Positions 17,392-27,280 of a DNA stretch of 64,000 bases are shown piece after piece. The position numbers and the translations under genes were made by a program. The notes under the pieces were generated by a model that worked only from the letters and a program-made list of their open reading frames with translations, did not search any database and had not been told where the DNA came from. Source of the DNA: Oxalobacter sp. (lineage in GTDB: Bacteria > Pseudomonadota > Gammaproteobacteria > Burkholderiales > Burkholderiaceae_D); the NCBI GenBank assembly GCA_016291665.1, contig JAEEYE010000007.1, forward strand, positions 34,225 through 98,224, in the 5' to 3' direction. Position 1 is the first letter of the stretch. Each line of letters begins with the position of its first letter.

Positions 17392-18246
17392 TCATTGGCT
17401 TAGTTGCCACTGCCCACCGGTCACACGGCCAATGCCTGCTAAATCAGGCCATGTCTGAACGGCACTAAAACCCCGTTTAGTAAGCAACGCAACAACCGCT
17501 TCAGACTGATTATAACCGTGCTCCATCAAGAGCCACCCGTTTTCATTTAAGTACTTTGGCGCCCCATCAACAAGTATTCCCAATGCCGAGAGACCATCAG
17601 CGAAGTCAGTCAACGCACCTTGCGGCTCAAAACGCAGATCCCCCTGGCTTAAATGCACATCCCCTGCTTCAATATAGGGCGGGTTCGAGACAATCACATC
17701 AAAGCGCATCCCTGCTTCCAACGCATCAAACCAGCTGCCTGGCAGGAAACGGATTGCTTGGTTCGGCTCCAGGTTTAAGGCTGCATTTTCCCGGGCGACA
17801 GCAAGCGCCCCATCGGATACATCAGTGGCAACAACCTGCGCATCTGGCCGCTCATGAGCAATGGCAACAGCAATCGCCCCCGAACCGGTTCCCATATCGA
17901 GTAGCCCCCCTCCCTGTGGGAGGACATTCAGGGCCAACTCCACTAAAAGCTCCGTTTCAGGACGGGGAATCAAAACATCCGGCGTCACTTTGAAAGGCAG
18001 TCCAAAAAACTCCTTAAATCCGGTTATATAAGCAATTGGCTCACCTTGGATGCGACGTTGAACCAATGATGCGAGTGCCTGTGCCTGTTCACTGCTTAAT
18101 GGCTTCTCTGGATGCGCAATCTGCATCATGCGGGAGATACCCGTTGCCTGTTCCAGGAGGATGCGCAATTCCAAGGCAGGTAAAAGGCCTAAGCGCAAGA
18201 CAGTCCCAACCGTCACACCGCCTTGGATGACTTCCTTTGCTCCCAT
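17392..18246 (-). CDS. prmC: Release-factor glutamine N5-methyltransferase
   Basis: The 284-residue enzyme methylates the Gln of the GGQ motif in RF1 and RF2. It has the N-terminal helical domain, the LIPRPETELLVE segment, SAM motif LDMGTGSGAIAVAIAHE and the catalytic VSNPPYIEAGD (NPPY binds the Gln side chain). A frame runs upstream to 18315, but ATG 18246 follows AAGGGG by five bases and shares its A with the dsbB stop (TGATG). prfA, its substrate gene, lies two genes upstream. Confidence 0.94.
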   Translation of the reverse strand: MGAKEVIQGGVTVGTVLRLGLLPALELRILLEQATGISRMMQIAHPEKPLSSEQAQALASLVQRRIQGEPIAYITGFKEFFGLPFKVTPDVLIPRPETELLVELALNVLPQGGGLLDMGTGSGAIAVAIAHERPDAQVVATDVSDGALAVARENAALNLEPNQAIRFLPGSWFDALEAGMRFDVIVSNPPYIEAGDVHLSQGDLRFEPQGALTDFADGLSALGILVDGAPKYLNENGWLLMEHGYNQSEAVVALLTKRGFSAVQTWPDLAGIGRVTGGQWQLSQ

Positions 18247-18728
18247 CAGGCCCCTTTCTTCAAAGCGAGCCTGATGAGGACAACGGCAAAGACGACAAAC
18301 CAAACGAGTGCCCATTGTGGGGGATTCAATACCATAAACGGCTGGGGCACGTCACTGCATAAGCTTTCCGCTTTAAAGAGCACAGGGGCAAGATCGGCCA
18401 GGAAAAAACGGTTGACCGCTTCTTCCAGCGCATCACGCCCACATTGGATGGACGGATGAGCGATGACCCATAATTGATAACCCGCAAGATAAGCGCCCAC
18501 AAAGGATGCTATGGCGCCTAACAACGCAAAAAGGCGGATACGCTTAAGGCAAACCGCCGCAACACAGAAAAAGGCAATCGCAATGAAAGCATACCGTTGC
18601 AGGACACACAATGGGCATGGCAGTTCCATCTCATAGATCTGTAAATACAGAGCCAACACGATAGAGAGGATGCATAAGAAAGCAACCGCCAGCAATTGGT
18701 TCCGGCTATTTTTAAGGGCATCCATCAC
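18246..18728 (-). CDS. dsbB: Disulfide bond formation protein B
   Basis: The 160-residue inner-membrane protein has four predicted membrane helices and the two redox pairs of DsbB: C-P-L-C in LPCPLCVLQRYAF after helix 1, and the second periplasmic loop Cys residues in SIQCGRD and ESLCSD. It reoxidises DsbA with quinone. In an anaerobe the electrons would go to menaquinone or another acceptor. It is inserted between prfA and prmC in this operon, and its stop overlaps the prmC start. Confidence 0.88.
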   Translation of the reverse strand: MMDALKNSRNQLLAVAFLCILSIVLALYLQIYEMELPCPLCVLQRYAFIAIAFFCVAAVCLKRIRLFALLGAIASFVGAYLAGYQLWVIAHPSIQCGRDALEEAVNRFFLADLAPVLFKAESLCSDVPQPFMVLNPPQWALVWFVVFAVVLIRLALKKGA

Positions 18729-18746
18729 GCCACCATGCCTTCGAAT

Positions 18747-19835
18747 TTAGAGCGACTCTGCCATTTCAGCCAAGAGTTCTGTCTGCCGCTGAGCCACCAA
18801 GGCATTAAGCAGTTCATCGAGATCCCCATCCATGATGAACTCGAGCTTATAGAGCGTCAGGTTGATGCGGTGGTCTGTCACGCGTCCCTGTGGGTAGTTG
18901 TAGGTACGGATGCGCTCACTCCTGTCGCCAGAGCCAATCAAGCTTTTGCGTTCAGCGGCTTCTTTCGCATGCTGCTCACGCATCTGCATGTCTTTAATAC
19001 GGGCAGCCAACACTCGCAGAGCCTGTGCCTTGTTCTTGTGCTGGCTACGGTCGTCCTGGCATTCAACGACAAGACCCGTTGGCAGATGGGTAATACGCAC
19101 TGCCGAGTCTGTCTTGTTAATGTGCTGGCCACCCGCACCAGATGCTCGGAAGGTATCGACCCTGATTTCCGTTGGATCAATGTCGACCTCACCGACTTCA
19201 TCGGCTTCAGGCATGACGGCCACGGTACAGGCCGAGGTATGCACACGCCCCTGTGTCTCGGTCACCGGCACGCGCTGGACACGATGGCCGCCAGATTCAA
19301 ACTTGAGCCTGGAATAGACACTATCCCCTGAAAGACGGGCAATGACTTCTTTATAGCCGCCCAAGTCGGATTCGGATGCCGAGACAATTTCAACTGACCA
19401 ATGCTGTTTTTCAGCATAGCGGGTATACATACGCAACAGGTCTGCCGCAAAAAGCGCCGATTCATCACCTCCGGTACCTGCCCGGATTTCCAAGAAGACG
19501 TTGCGGTCGTCATTGGGATCTTTTGGCAAGAGCAAGACCTGCAGCTCGTTTTCAATGGCAGTAAGCCTTGCCTCGCCTTCAGTGATTTCTTCCTGGGCGA
19601 GCGCTTTCATCTCAGGATCTGCGAGCATCTCCTGCGCCCCTTTGATGTCATCTGTGACCTGTCGGTATTCCTGATACAGGGAAACGACAGCTGAGAGGTC
19701 TGCATGCTCTTTCGTCAGTTTTCTGAACTGGTCTTGTTTGGCAATGACTTCTGGTTGTGTCAGAAGCTCATTGACTTCTTCTAAACGGTTCGAGAGATTC
19801 TCCAACCGTGTCAGCATCATCGGTTTCATGGCCAT
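18747..19835 (-). CDS. prfA: Peptide chain release factor 1
   Basis: The 362-residue protein (about 360 is usual) terminates translation at UAA and UAG. It shows [20 protein letters not shown], the codon-reading PVT tripeptide in [10 protein letters not shown], and the peptidyl-tRNA-hydrolysing GGQ in [18 protein letters not shown]. The start could be ATG 19835 or 19829; no strong ribosome site distinguishes them. It heads the prfA-dsbB-prmC-purN-rsmB-like operon. In many betaproteobacteria hemA precedes prfA; here an ATPase gene lies upstream instead. Confidence 0.95.
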   Translation of the reverse strand: MAMKPMMLTRLENLSNRLEEVNELLTQPEVIAKQDQFRKLTKEHADLSAVVSLYQEYRQVTDDIKGAQEMLADPEMKALAQEEITEGEARLTAIENELQVLLLPKDPNDDRNVFLEIRAGTGGDESALFAADLLRMYTRYAEKQHWSVEIVSASESDLGGYKEVIARLSGDSVYSRLKFESGGHRVQRVPVTETQGRVHTSACTVAVMPEADEVGEVDIDPTEIRVDTFRASGAGGQHINKTDSAVRITHLPTGLVVECQDDRSQHKNKAQALRVLAARIKDMQMREQHAKEAAERKSLIGSGDRSERIRTYNYPQGRVTDHRINLTLYKLEFIMDGDLDELLNALVAQRQTELLAEMAESL

Positions 19836-19980
19836 GGCTGTATTACCGTACTTTAAAAAAGGTCAATTTGATATTATACAGTGAGACAGTGCCTGTTATC
19901 TGTGTACTCGATTGGATACACAAGCCTTTTTCAGGATGCAAGCATCGGATTTGCTTGGGCACTCCTTTGTGAAAGATGGT

Positions 19981-21207
19981 TTAGAAAGACGTATTACTGG
20001 CCATAAACGAAGCGATGTTGACGTGCTTGATACCATTACGGTGCTGAATCAGGTCATTCCTTGTCATTACATATTTCGGATAGTTGTCCCGAATGGCCTC
20101 AAGCGCCCGATATTCCCTTTCCTCAGTCTCAATGCTACTCATGATGGTCATAGCAACCTGAACATACGCATAATCCGTTTTGTCCTTTTCAAGGATGAAA
20201 TCACATTCCAATTTGCCTATTCGTCCGATGCTTACGCTGTAACCCTTGGACTTGGCATAGATATAAACGATGTTTTCCAATGCAGGACCATAGTTGATAC
20301 GTTTGTCCGTATTCATCGCGAAATAAAAACCGAGATCCGCCAAATAATATTTCTGTTCGCCCGCAATCGATTTCCTGGATTTCAAATCAAATCGACGGCA
20401 TGGATAGATGATTTTGGCATCTACCAAAATCTTGATATATCGGTCTAATGTTTCACGCTGTATCGGGCAACCATTCTTTTGAAGGTCTACCATGATATTA
20501 GAGAGGCTCATGGTTGAACCAAAATTGTTAATTATGTAGCGCTGTACAGTTTCAAAAACAGATACTTTCCTGATGGCCATACGATTTTTAATGTCCTTTT
20601 GGAATATTTCATGAATAATGCCATGAATGTAGGTTTGTTTATCTGCCCCCTCATACAAAAGTGCTTTTGGGAAACCGCCTTCCGACAGATACGCGTCAAA
20701 CTCACTGACAAGGTCAGATGAAATGTCCTTGCCAATGAATTGTTTCATACCTAGATATTCGTCAAAACTCAGTGTATAGAGTTCAAATTCAAGGTACCGG
20801 CCTGTCAGTTTGGTGATTAGTTCACCACTTAACAGATATGAGTTGGAGCCGGTAATAAAAATGCTGTATTCCTCTTCCTCACGGAACCCATTAATAACTT
20901 CCTCAAAGCCTGAGACATTCTGGATTTCATCAATGAACAGGTACTTTTTGCCATTGACAGCGCAGGTTTGCTCAATCAAAGCATCCAACTGGTCAGCAGA
21001 CTTGATATTCCTGAATCCCCTTTTGTCCAAGTTAATGTAGATAATATTTTCAGCAGGAACACCGGATTCTTGGATTTCTTCGGCTATTGTCTGCATAAAA
21101 CAAGATTTGCCACAACGCCTGACACCTGTGATGACTTTGATTAACCCCGTGTCATGATAGAAACCTCGAACCTTCTGAAGATAATTTTCACGTTTGTAAA
21201 GTTTCAT
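19981..21207 (-). CDS. AAA ATPase with DUF4143 domain
   Basis: The 408-residue protein is of the ATP-binding/DUF4143 family. It has Walker A GVRRCGKSC (residues 28-36), Walker B KYLFIDEIQ, a sensor segment SIFITGSNSYLLSGE, a winged-helix-like middle and a C-terminal nuclease-like domain with LECDFILEKD (the D-x-F-I-L-E-K pattern of PD-(D/E)XK folds). The molecular role of the family is unsettled; genes are scattered among gut bacteria and look horizontally transferred. This copy stands alone between prfA and rmuC, is more AT-rich than its neighbours, and probably entered by transfer (inference). Confidence 0.85.
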   Translation of the reverse strand: MKLYKRENYLQKVRGFYHDTGLIKVITGVRRCGKSCFMQTIAEEIQESGVPAENIIYINLDKRGFRNIKSADQLDALIEQTCAVNGKKYLFIDEIQNVSGFEEVINGFREEEEYSIFITGSNSYLLSGELITKLTGRYLEFELYTLSFDEYLGMKQFIGKDISSDLVSEFDAYLSEGGFPKALLYEGADKQTYIHGIIHEIFQKDIKNRMAIRKVSVFETVQRYIINNFGSTMSLSNIMVDLQKNGCPIQRETLDRYIKILVDAKIIYPCRRFDLKSRKSIAGEQKYYLADLGFYFAMNTDKRINYGPALENIVYIYAKSKGYSVSIGRIGKLECDFILEKDKTDYAYVQVAMTIMSSIETEEREYRALEAIRDNYPKYVMTRNDLIQHRNGIKHVNIASFMASNTSF

Positions 21208-21232
21208 ATGCTTTGCCTGTTCACGTTGATGC

Positions 21233-21308
21233 CGTTATTCTAGCGCAATCATCGTTATTTGCCGTTATAACGGGAAAATTTCTTTATCTTTACAAAAATT
21301 ACCCGTTA
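21233..21308. promoter_or_regulatory. Phased CGTTA half-sites with a CCGTTATAACGG palindrome
   Basis: In the gap between the divergent ATPase and rmuC genes, CGTTA occurs at 21233, 21253, 21263 and 21304, with offsets of 20, 10 and 41 bases, close to whole helical turns. The copy at 21263 is part of a perfect 12-bp palindrome CCGTTATAACGG (21262-21273). This looks like a multi-site operator just upstream of the DUF4143 ATPase gene; the binding protein is unknown. Confidence 0.35.
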
Positions 21309-21395
21309 AAACGCCTATTTAAGAGCATTACATGTGACAAAACCATAGCAATGTGAGACCATAGGCTTATCCCTATTTCCTGCAAGGAAACTGCC

Positions 21396-23030
21396 ATGTC
21401 ATTTGTCCCGGTCATCCTCATTGGCATCTGCCTCGTCCTCCTGTTTTTCCTAACAATCATCGTATTACGTCAGTCAAAGGACAAGCTGTCAGAAAGTGAA
21501 CTGCAGAAAATTCAAAGCGGCATCATCCAACGGATCCAAGACGAATCCCGGGCAGACCGCCAAGAAATGGCCGGGCTCGTCACGAATTTCCAACAGGTAG
21601 TCAACAGCCAGCTCGCATCACAGGAGCAACGCATCAAAACGTTTGAAGAAGGCTTTTCATCCAAGCTCGAACAGTTCCGGGGTTCATGGGTCAACGCAAC
21701 GGCGCAGTCCCGGCAGGAACAGCAGACGACATTGGCTCAGATGAGCACAACGATTAACGAGTCCTTTCAAAACATCGCGACAACAAATAACAGCCGCTTA
21801 AACGACATCCGCCAGACATTGGAGGACAAGCTTCTCTCGCTCCAGTCGGACAATGCGGAAAAGCTGGGTCTTTTTGCCAGCAACCTCGAAAAACTCACAA
21901 TCAGCAGCAATGAAAAACAGGAGACCATGCGGCAGGTTCTGACCGACACCACAGCTGCCGCACGCAAGGAACAGGCCGAAAGCATCAACACCCTAAGGAC
22001 ATCAGTCTATGAATCCCTAAACAGCATGGCAGAAACCAACCGTAAAGGCATCACAGAAGTGAGGAATACGCTGGAGACCAAAATCACACAAATGCAGCAG
22101 GACAATGCGGCGAAGCTCGAGGAGATGCGCAAGACTGTCGACGAAAAACTGCACGCGACGCTGGAACAGCGCTTGGGCGAATCTTTCCGCCAAGTCTCCG
22201 ACCGTCTTGAAAACGTCTACAAGAGTTTAGGAGAAATGACGCAGCTTGCGCAGGGAATGGGTGATTTGAAACGGATCCTCACCAACGTCAAGACGCGCGG
22301 CACATGGGGTGAAGTCCAATTGGGCATGATCTTAGAACAGATGATGACCACCGGACAGTATGCGAAAAACGTAGAGACAGTTCCAGGTTCGGGCGAATAC
22401 GTGGAATATGCGCTCAAATTGCCTGGCAAGGGTGAGCAGGAAGAACCTGTTTGGCTCCCGATTGACGCAAAATTCCCGAAAGAGCCGTACGAAAGATTGG
22501 TCATAGCATCTGAAGCAGGTGATGCGGCAGGTGTCGCTAAAGCCGGAAAAGAACTTGAGGCTGCATTGGATGCACAAGCCAAGACCATTGCAGACAAATA
22601 CCTGTCCGTGCCGCACACCACCGATTTTGGCTTGATGTTCTTGCCCACCGAAGGGCTTTATGCTGAAGCGGTCAGGCGGCCAGGGCTTGTGGACAGCATC
22701 CAGCGCAAATACCGGATCAATATTGCGGGTCCGTCGACTTTGACGGCTTTGTTAAACAGCCTACAGATTGGCTTTAAGACGCTTGCCATTGAAAAACGTT
22801 CATCTGAAGTCTGGAAAATCTTAGGGGCGGTTAAGACCGAATTCGGCAAATTCAGCGATGTGCTGGCCAGCACAAAGAAAGCACTTGAGAAAGTCACCCG
22901 GAACATTGAACAGGCTGAAGTGCGGACCCGCGCAATGGACCGCAAACTGCGTACGGTTGAAGAAATCCCGGTAGCACAAAGCCGACCTTTACTGGGTCTG
23001 GAGGCTGATAGCGAGGAAAACAAAGACTGA
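21396..23030 (+). CDS. rmuC: DNA recombination protein RmuC homolog
   Basis: The 544-residue protein has one N-terminal membrane anchor (about residues 3-24), a long coiled coil (about 30-260, rich in Q, E, K and N), and the conserved RmuC nuclease-like domain: LKRILTNVKTRGTWGEVQLGMILEQM, LPIDAKFPKEPYERL and IAGPSTLTALLNSLQIGFKTLAIEKRSSEVW. In E. coli RmuC limits inversions at short inverted repeats. The start is ATG 21396, eight bases after GCAAGGAAA. It is transcribed alone, divergently from the ATPase gene. Confidence 0.92.
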   Translation: MSFVPVILIGICLVLLFFLTIIVLRQSKDKLSESELQKIQSGIIQRIQDESRADRQEMAGLVTNFQQVVNSQLASQEQRIKTFEEGFSSKLEQFRGSWVNATAQSRQEQQTTLAQMSTTINESFQNIATTNNSRLNDIRQTLEDKLLSLQSDNAEKLGLFASNLEKLTISSNEKQETMRQVLTDTTAAARKEQAESINTLRTSVYESLNSMAETNRKGITEVRNTLETKITQMQQDNAAKLEEMRKTVDEKLHATLEQRLGESFRQVSDRLENVYKSLGEMTQLAQGMGDLKRILTNVKTRGTWGEVQLGMILEQMMTTGQYAKNVETVPGSGEYVEYALKLPGKGEQEEPVWLPIDAKFPKEPYERLVIASEAGDAAGVAKAGKELEAALDAQAKTIADKYLSVPHTTDFGLMFLPTEGLYAEAVRRPGLVDSIQRKYRINIAGPSTLTALLNSLQIGFKTLAIEKRSSEVWKILGAVKTEFGKFSDVLASTKKALEKVTRNIEQAEVRTRAMDRKLRTVEEIPVAQSRPLLGLEADSEENKD

Positions 23031-23297
23031 ACAACTGCCCTTACTGAATGCTACAAGCTGCAGGGATTGCCCCAATTCTCCCCCAATTTTCAGGTAGGTC
23101 CAAAACCACTTTTTTATTTCACCTCCTCTGGACAGCACACACCTGGCAGAGTAATCTATCCCACGAAGGCATTGGTTTTCCGTTTCGGTTTTCCATCGGG
23201 ACACGATAACTGATGAAAGCCTAAACGCAGCATGCCCCTGTTGGTCATTTCCAGACTGGCTTCAATCTGCCAGTCCATTCGAATGGAGGGAAAGTCT

Positions 23298-24377
23298 ATG
23301 CGTACTATGAAAGCTGCCGTATTCATCAAGCCTGGACAGATTATCCTTGATGAGAAACCCATTCCTAAAGCTGGCCCAGGCCAAGCCGTCATCAAAGTCA
23401 CCACGACCACCATCTGCGGGACAGACGTCCACATCCTCAAAGGCGAATACCCTGTCAAACCAGGCCTGATTATCGGCCATGAACCCGTCGGTGTCATTAC
23501 TGAACTCGGAGCAGGCGTCACCGGTTACCAGATAGGCCAGCGCGTCATCGTCGGTGCCATCACCCCATGTGGGCAATGCTACGCCTGCTTGGACAACCAT
23601 CCTTCACAGTGTGGTGGCGGTCATGGCGCGCACGGCTGGAAACCGATTGGTGGTTGGAAGTTCGGTAATACGATTGATGGTTGCCAGGCGGAATACCTGC
23701 TAGTTCCTGATGCGATGGCGAATATGGAACCGATTCCTGATGACCTTACAGATGAACAGGTCTTGATGTGTCCTGACATCATGAGCACTGGGTTTTCAGG
23801 GGCTGAAAGCGGCCGTGTCAAGATTGGCGATACCGTCGTTGTCTTTGCCCAAGGGCCAATTGGCCTTTGCGCAACCGCCGGTGCGAAGTTACGCGGCGCG
23901 ACACGGATCATCACGGTGGATGGCATCCCCGAACGCCTGGCCATCTCGAAACGCATGGGAGCCGACATCACCATCAACTTCCGTGAAAAGAACCCAATCG
24001 ACGAAATCATGAAAATCACCAATGGCCAAGGTGTAGATGTCGCGATTGAGGCACTCGGTACGCAAGGCACATTCGAAAGCTGCCTACGCGTCTTGAAACC
24101 AGGTGGTGTCTTATCAAGCCTGGGGGTCTACTCAGGTGGTGTCACGGTACCAGGCGATGCGTTTTCCGCTGGCTTGGCAGACCAAGCCATTGTCACCACA
24201 CTGTGCCCTGGTGGCAAAGAACGGATGAGACGGTTACTCAATGTCGTCCAGAGTGGGCGCGTCGATACGCAACAATTGGTCACCCACCGCTTCAAACTCG
24301 ACCAAATTGAAGAAGCCTATGACCTCTTTGCAAACGCCCGTGATGGTGTACTGAAGATTGCCATTACGACTGAATAA
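23298..24377 (+). CDS. Zinc-dependent alcohol dehydrogenase family protein
   Basis: The 359-residue medium-chain dehydrogenase has a GroES-like N-terminal domain and a Rossmann domain. Catalytic zinc ligands are Cys in TICGTDVH and His-Glu in GHEPVGV. The structural zinc site has CGQCYACLDNHPSQC. NAD(P) binding is at VVVFAQGPIGLCATAGAKLRG. It would oxidise a secondary alcohol or reduce the matching carbonyl; relatives include isopropanol and butanediol dehydrogenases. ATG 23298 lies eight bases after GGAGGG and is preferred over upstream in-frame ATGs. It has a strong terminator and seems to be a single-gene unit. Confidence 0.9.
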   Translation: MRTMKAAVFIKPGQIILDEKPIPKAGPGQAVIKVTTTTICGTDVHILKGEYPVKPGLIIGHEPVGVITELGAGVTGYQIGQRVIVGAITPCGQCYACLDNHPSQCGGGHGAHGWKPIGGWKFGNTIDGCQAEYLLVPDAMANMEPIPDDLTDEQVLMCPDIMSTGFSGAESGRVKIGDTVVVFAQGPIGLCATAGAKLRGATRIITVDGIPERLAISKRMGADITINFREKNPIDEIMKITNGQGVDVAIEALGTQGTFESCLRVLKPGGVLSSLGVYSGGVTVPGDAFSAGLADQAIVTTLCPGGKERMRRLLNVVQSGRVDTQQLVTHRFKLDQIEEAYDLFANARDGVLKIAITTE

Positions 24378-24393
24378 CTGGCAGAAAATCAGA

Positions 24394-24422
24394 AAAAGCC
24401 TGGACATCCCATCCAGGCTTTT
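24394..24422 (+). terminator. Rho-independent terminator between converging genes
   Basis: A perfect 11-bp stem (AAAAGCCTGGA 24394-24404 with TCCAGGCTTTT 24412-24422) follows the alcohol dehydrogenase. It is symmetric enough to serve the converging oxidoreductase gene too. Confidence 0.9.
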
Positions 24423-24469
24423 CTGTACTGCATCCGGCAGGCCGATTTTAGGCGCCCAACACTGCGCCA

Positions 24470-25453
24470 TCACTTAAGGCTTGCTAAAGCCCGTTCAGAC
24501 CAGGTCGCATCCTGCATCATCGCGCGTCCAACCCCAATCAGATCAGCGACACCTTCAGCCAGCAGCTTCTCAGCATCCTGCCCTGTCTGGATCCCACCGG
24601 TCAGTATCACCGGCACATTGACGGCTTCCTTCGCAGGACGGCTTAATTCAGCAAACCAGCCCGGCTGGGTGGCGCCCTGAATGAGGTAGCCATTTAACCC
24701 ACCAGAAATATCGACCAAATCCACGCCAGCATCGACGAAACGCTTGACAGCTTCAGGGATTTCTTCAATCCGACTGCCACCCTTCATGTAGTCACAGGCA
24801 CCAAATCGGATGGCAACCAGATAACCATCGCCGACCGCTTCACGCACTGCCCGAATGATTTCACAATGAAGGCGCGTTCGCCCGTCCATCGTACTGCCCG
24901 TGTAGGCGTCTGTACGGTGGTTGCAGAAAGGCGAGTAAAACTGGTTCAGCAAAAAGCCATGTGCTGAATGGATTTCCACGCCATCAAACCCAGCCTCCTT
25001 GGCTACCTTTGCCGCATTGACAAAGCTCCCTTTGACACGCGCAATGTCTTCCAACGTCATTTCTTTAGCCTCAGTCTGCCCACGCCACAGGCGGATGGCA
25101 CTGGCTGAAATCACTGGATGGTTAACATCAAACGCCACCGCCCCAGCATGGTTAATCTGGGCGATGACAGCTGCACCTTGGCTATGGATAGCATCGGTCA
25201 GCTGGCGGTAAGCGGCCACATCAACACCATCCGCCATCGACAGCTGCTTAGGACTCGCCTTACCTTCAATCGACACATATTCGTGTTCGACAATAATCAA
25301 GCCCGTGGCTTTTGCACGCTCCCTGTAATAGTCGATCAATGCGTCAGCGGGTTCGTCATTGACGGACATCTCCGTTGCCATCGGCGGCATCACAATACGG
25401 TTACGTAGCGTCAGGTTCTTAAGCGGTAACGGTTGGTTCAACAGCATCTGCAT
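24470..25453 (-). CDS. NADH:flavin oxidoreductase of the Old Yellow Enzyme family
   Basis: The 327-residue TIM-barrel flavoprotein shows NRIVMPPMATEMSVND near the N-terminus, AQINHAGA, and the substrate/FMN elements GFDGVEIHSAHGFLLNQFYSPFCNHRTDAYTGS (catalytic His-x2-His region) and VADLIGVGRAMMQDATW. These enzymes reduce activated C=C bonds with NAD(P)H and FMN. The length fits the single-domain, YqjM-like class without an Fe-S extension. The physiological substrate is unknown. Confidence 0.88.
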   Translation of the reverse strand: MQMLLNQPLPLKNLTLRNRIVMPPMATEMSVNDEPADALIDYYRERAKATGLIIVEHEYVSIEGKASPKQLSMADGVDVAAYRQLTDAIHSQGAAVIAQINHAGAVAFDVNHPVISASAIRLWRGQTEAKEMTLEDIARVKGSFVNAAKVAKEAGFDGVEIHSAHGFLLNQFYSPFCNHRTDAYTGSTMDGRTRLHCEIIRAVREAVGDGYLVAIRFGACDYMKGGSRIEEIPEAVKRFVDAGVDLVDISGGLNGYLIQGATQPGWFAELSRPAKEAVNVPVILTGGIQTGQDAEKLLAEGVADLIGVGRAMMQDATWSERALASLK

Positions 25454-25487
25454 CTCCTTTTGTCTTGGGCTTTTTGCAAATTAATAA

Positions 25488-26690
25488 TCAATCCGGCAGA
25501 AAGATTTCCTGCAGATCATTTAAAAAACGCATGCCAAGTGATGTTGGGCAGATGGTGGCAGGACTCACTTTCAAGAGTCCCTTCGATTCAGCCTGCTGCA
25601 ATGGGTCACTGATTGATGCAAGCGGCAGGCCCGTGCGTTCTTCAAACAGACGGGTCGGAAACCCATTGATAAAGCGTAACGCATTCATCATGAATTCGAA
25701 CCGCCTGTCTTTGACCGAGACTTCAAAGGTTTCTTCAAAAGGCGTCCGTCCCCTATCGTCGCCTTTCATGTAGGCATCAGGGTTACGTACGCACATCCGA
25801 CGGACGATTCGGCCATCAGAAAAGGTCAGTTTTGAGTGGGCGGCAGCACCAACGCCAAGGTAATCGCCATAGAGCCAGTAATTGCTGTTGTGACGGCATT
25901 GACAACCTGGTTTTGCCCAAGCAGACACTTCATAGTGCTGGTATCCCATCTCTGGTAGCATCTTTTCCATCCAAGATTGCATCTCGTCCACGACGTCTTC
26001 ATCAGGCAATGCCGGAGGATGCGCCGCAAATGGGGTATTAGGCTCAATTGTCAACTGGTAAAGCGATAGGTGTGTCGGATCCAGGCTGACGGCAGTTTTC
26101 ACATCTTCCTGGAACTGTGCCAACGTCTGCCCCGGTAGCCCCAACATCAAATCAAGATTGACCTGGTCAAAACACGCCCTTGCCACCTTAGCTGCAGCCA
26201 GTGCTTCTTCCCGGCCATGGATCCTACCCAATACCTTCAGGTGTTCTGGGTTGAAGCTCTGTACCCCAATCGACAGGCGGTTGATCCCAACATCTCGGTA
26301 AGCCTTGAACTTTTCCGTCTCGAAGGTACCGGGATTGGCTTCCATCGAGATTTCGGCGTTGGGCTGGATAGGCAGCGATGAGTGCACCATCTTCAGCAGT
26401 TTGCCAATGCCCTCTGCTGAAAAAAGGCTCGGCGTCCCGCCCCCGATAAAGACACTGATGATCGGCCGTCCCCAGACAAGAGGGAGTGCCTCTTCGATAT
26501 CGCGTTTTAAGACAGCAATATAACCGTCTTCATCCAATTCTCCAGTCAACCGGTTGGAATAAAAATCACAATAAGGACACTTGCGGATACACCACGGGAT
26601 ATGGATGTACAGTGCAAGCGGCGGCAGGCTGCTAAAGAGTGGCAAGATTTTGCCAGCCCCTTGGGGTGCAACAGCCTGCCCTTGGTTCAT
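25488..26690 (-). CDS. hemW: Radical SAM heme chaperone HemW
   Basis: The 400-residue protein has the radical-SAM cluster motif CIRKCPYCDF (C-x3-C-x2-C), GGGTPSLFS, the ELSMEANPGT-like SMEANPGTFE strand, and the HemW signature HNSNYW (HNxxYW). HemW binds heme and passes it to target enzymes; it is often misnamed oxygen-independent coproporphyrinogen oxidase. Its start overlaps the rdgB stop by four bases (26687-26690), so rph-rdgB-hemW form one operon, a common betaproteobacterial order. Confidence 0.92.
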   Translation of the reverse strand: MNQGQAVAPQGAGKILPLFSSLPPLALYIHIPWCIRKCPYCDFYSNRLTGELDEDGYIAVLKRDIEEALPLVWGRPIISVFIGGGTPSLFSAEGIGKLLKMVHSSLPIQPNAEISMEANPGTFETEKFKAYRDVGINRLSIGVQSFNPEHLKVLGRIHGREEALAAAKVARACFDQVNLDLMLGLPGQTLAQFQEDVKTAVSLDPTHLSLYQLTIEPNTPFAAHPPALPDEDVVDEMQSWMEKMLPEMGYQHYEVSAWAKPGCQCRHNSNYWLYGDYLGVGAAAHSKLTFSDGRIVRRMCVRNPDAYMKGDDRGRTPFEETFEVSVKDRRFEFMMNALRFINGFPTRLFEERTGLPLASISDPLQQAESKGLLKVSPATICPTSLGMRFLNDLQEIFLPD

Positions 26691-27271
26691 GCTAATTTCT
26701 CCATCAAAGTACGCAACGCCTGGCCGCGGTGTGAGCAGGCATTCTTTTCTTCAGGGGAAAGTTCCGCTGCCGTCTTGCCAAATTCCGCAACAAAAAAGTA
26801 CGGATCATAACCAAAACCATTCGTCCCCTTAGGCTGGTCAACGACAGTACCCCACCATCTGCCATCGGCAATAATTGGCTGAGGGTCATCGGCTGAACGC
26901 ACATAGACCAAGACACAGTAATAATTGGCACGGCGGTTTGCAACACCAGAAAGGTCAGTAATGAGTTTCTGGTTGTTTCGTTCGTCAGACTTGGGATCGC
27001 CCGCATAACGTGCTGAGAGCACTCCCGGTTTACCGCCTAAAGCCTCCACACAGATGCCCGAGTCATCGGCCATCGCAGGTAAGCCTGTCTGGCGCGAGAC
27101 ATGGCGGGCTTTGGCTAAAGCATTCTCCACGAATGTCCCAAAGGGTTCTTCCGCTTCAGTCACCTTGAATTCAGACTGCGGATGGATTTCATACCCCAAG
27201 GGTTCCAGCATCTGCCTAAATTCCCGCAATTTGCCAGCATTACCAGAAGCCAAGACTATTTTTTTGGCCAT
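26687..27271 (-). CDS. rdgB: XTP/dITP diphosphatase (non-canonical purine NTPase)
   Basis: The 194-residue Ham1/RdgB enzyme removes ITP, XTP and dITP from the nucleotide pool. It shows the N-terminal SGNAGKLREFRQML, the catalytic ADDSGICVEALGGKPGVLSARYAG, and NGFGYDPYFFV. A second in-frame ATG three bases upstream is possible. It overlaps hemW and starts 9 bases after the rph stop. Confidence 0.95.
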   Translation of the reverse strand: MAKKIVLASGNAGKLREFRQMLEPLGYEIHPQSEFKVTEAEEPFGTFVENALAKARHVSRQTGLPAMADDSGICVEALGGKPGVLSARYAGDPKSDERNNQKLITDLSGVANRRANYYCVLVYVRSADDPQPIIADGRWWGTVVDQPKGTNGFGYDPYFFVAEFGKTAAELSPEEKNACSHRGQALRTLMEKLA

Positions 27272-27280
27272 CATGTCACC

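Noticed and set aside
23031..23297. Gap between rmuC and the alcohol dehydrogenase gene
   Set aside because: I looked for a terminator, small gene or RNA and found nothing supportable beyond the ribosome site at its end.
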